Origin: Candidatus Zipacnadia bacterium
GTDB taxonomy: Bacteria; Armatimonadota; Zipacnadia; Zipacnadales; Zipacnadaceae
Assembly (NCBI GenBank): GCA_029821215.1
Contig: JALGTV010000162.1
Span: 1-7,002, forward strand
DNA length: 7,002 bases
Direction: 5' to 3'
The first letter of the stretch is position 1. Each line of letters starts with the position of its first letter. Below, one piece after another: positions 5,973-7,002 of this stretch. The notes beneath the pieces are model-generated. The model was not told the DNA's origin, did not search any database, and worked only from the letters and a program-made list of their open reading frames with translations. A program made the translations under genes and the position numbers.

Positions 5973-6917
5973 ATGATAGGATTTATATTCCCCGGCCAGG
6001 CCTCACAATTTATAGGTATGGGTGCCGAGTTGGCAGACACTTACCCCGCGGCCGCTGAGGTCATACAACAGGCCGATGATATACTGGGGTTTGCTTTGTC
6101 GGAGCTGATGTTCAACGGTCCCAGCGAGAAGCTTACCGCTACCGAGGTCGCTCAGCCGGCGCTACTGACTCATAGCGTGGCGACCTGGAGAGTACTGGCG
6201 GATAACGGGCTGCGTCCGGATATGGTAGCTGGACATAGTCTGGGCGAATATTCAGCTTTGGTAGCGGCTGGCAGTTTAGATTTTCCTGCCGCCCTGAGAT
6301 TAGTGCGCCAGCGCGGGCTGCTGATGGCTGAGGCGGGCAACCAGGTGGGGGGAACGATGGCGGCTATTATAGGCTTGGCTGCTGAGCAAGTTGAGCAAGT
6401 CGTGGCGCGAGCAGCCCAGGAGGGAAATGTGGTAGTGGTGGCGAATTATAATTGTCCAGGCCAGATAGTCATCTCAGGCGCGGAGGCCGGCGTAGAGCGA
6501 GCCGCCGAGTTGGCTAAGGAGGCAGGCGCTCGCGGTAGTATGCCCATTAAAGTGAGCGGTGCCTTCCATTCGCCGCTGATGGCATCAGTAGCCCAGCAGT
6601 TAGATAAGTATCTGCAAGCCGTTCCGATAAGACAGGCGCAGATACCGGTCGTCTCCAATGTTGACGCGGTAGTCCACCGTGACGGCGACGCAATCAGGAG
6701 CGCCCTGAGCCGGCAGCTTACCAACAGTGTGCTGTGGGAAAAGAGCATCAGGACTATGATAGCGGCTGGGATAGATACATTTGTGGAGGTTGGGCCTAAG
6801 GCCGTATTGACGGGAATGATGCGTCGTATCAGCCCCGATGCTCAGTCGTTGGCCACATCAGAAGTGGCTGATATCCAGCAAGTGATAACCCAGCTATGTG
6901 AGGAGGACAAAACATAG
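5973..6917 (+). CDS. fabD: Malonyl-CoA:ACP transacylase (FabD)
   Basis: FabD transfers malonate from CoA to the ACP phosphopantetheine arm, supplying the extender for every elongation round. From ATG 5973 the protein is 314 residues, the usual size. The oxyanion-hole glutamine lies in FPGQASQF (Gln9), the nucleophile Ser89 in GHSLGEYSA, the malonate-binding Arg114 in RLVRQRG, and the catalytic His199 in GAFHSPLM; TFVEVGPKAVLTGM (269-282) is the normal C-terminal block. A GTG at 5967 is in frame but only two bases from the GGAG site (5961-5964), whereas ATG 5973 has a spacing of eight, so ATG is preferred. The gene starts 20 bases after etfA and its TAG overlaps the fabG start codon by one base, so all are probably on one transcript and fabD-fabG are probably translationally coupled. 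Confidence 0.96.
   Translation: MIGFIFPGQASQFIGMGAELADTYPAAAEVIQQADDILGFALSELMFNGPSEKLTATEVAQPALLTHSVATWRVLADNGLRPDMVAGHSLGEYSALVAAGSLDFPAALRLVRQRGLLMAEAGNQVGGTMAAIIGLAAEQVEQVVARAAQEGNVVVVANYNCPGQIVISGAEAGVERAAELAKEAGARGSMPIKVSGAFHSPLMASVAQQLDKYLQAVPIRQAQIPVVSNVDAVVHRDGDAIRSALSRQLTNSVLWEKSIRTMIAAGIDTFVEVGPKAVLTGMMRRISPDAQSLATSEVADIQQVITQLCEEDKT
6901..6906 (+). promoter_or_regulatory. Strong Shine-Dalgarno for fabG inside the fabD 3' end
   Basis: AGGAGG at 6901-6906 is a full consensus Shine-Dalgarno ten bases before the GTG at 6917. It lies within the last codons of fabD (encoding the C-terminal CEEDKT) and is the best ribosome binding site in the window. It supports the unusual GTG start of fabG. 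Confidence 0.8.
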
Positions 6918-7002
6918 TGCTCACCGACCAGGTAGCCATTGTAACCGGAGCGGGGCGAGGGATTGGCCGGGTAATTGCCTTGACCCTGGCCGATCGGGGC
7001 GC
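6917..7002 (+). CDS. fabG: 3-oxoacyl-ACP reductase FabG, 3'-truncated by the window edge
   Basis: A short-chain dehydrogenase/reductase that reduces 3-ketoacyl-ACP with NADPH in fatty-acid elongation. Only 28 complete codons are visible. They read LTDQVAIVTGAGRGIGRVIA after the start codon, containing the SDR cofactor-binding motif TGxxxGIG (TGAGRGIG, about residues 10-17) directly after a beta strand. The start is GTG 6917, overlapping the TAG stop of fabD by one base, with AGGAGG upstream at 6901-6906. The 86 bases are too short to separate FabG from other SDR enzymes by sequence alone. Its position immediately after fabD is what makes FabG the likely identity; acpP and fabF would be expected further downstream. 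Confidence 0.88.
   Translation, partial: MLTDQVAIVTGAGRGIGRVIALTLADRG

Overview
The window is a gene-dense bacterial fragment with every gene on the + strand. Its backbone is a type II fatty-acid and phospholipid biosynthesis cluster: plsX (5' end cut off by the window edge), fabH, fabD and the first codons of fabG. This order is common in Firmicutes and several other bacterial phyla. The ferredoxin-containing EtfA and the anaerobe-type EtfB suggest an anaerobic or facultative bacterium. I cannot assign a phylum from the sequence; a clostridial-type Firmicute or a Chloroflexota lineage would both fit. Starts include ATG and GTG, and Shine-Dalgarno sites are visible for several genes.

Layout: 1-866 plsX (partial); 945-1970 fabH; 1977-2060 a non-coding block of two look-alike hairpins; 2084-3262 an acyl-CoA dehydrogenase with a disrupted C-terminus; 3234-3920 a MenG/UbiE-type quinone C-methyltransferase; 3958-4740 etfB; 4759-5952 etfA with an N-terminal double [4Fe-4S] ferredoxin domain; 5973-6917 fabD; 6917-7002 the start of fabG. 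There is no gene-free stretch over 300 bases. No tRNA, rRNA, CRISPR, insertion sequence or intrinsic terminator was seen.

How the genes fit together: PlsX makes acyl-phosphate from acyl-ACP for phospholipid synthesis, FabH starts chain elongation, FabD supplies malonyl-ACP, and FabG reduces 3-ketoacyl-ACP. Lodged between fabH and fabD is a redox module: acyl-CoA dehydrogenase, a quinone methyltransferase, EtfB and EtfA. This is the position where many Firmicutes carry the enoyl-ACP reductase gene fabK. The dehydrogenase-EtfB-EtfA(ferredoxin) order resembles the electron-bifurcating caffeyl-CoA reductase genes carCDE of Acetobacterium. The most interesting idea from the window is therefore that an ETF-linked, possibly bifurcating, enoyl reductase or acyl dehydrogenase is wired into the fatty-acid cluster, perhaps also touching the menaquinone pool. 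This is inference.

Two anomalies stand out. The acyl-CoA dehydrogenase appears to have lost about 20 nt just after its catalytic Glu, so its normal C-terminal tail sits in another frame. The gap before this gene holds two GAGA-containing hairpins of the kind seen in dispersed intergenic repeats.
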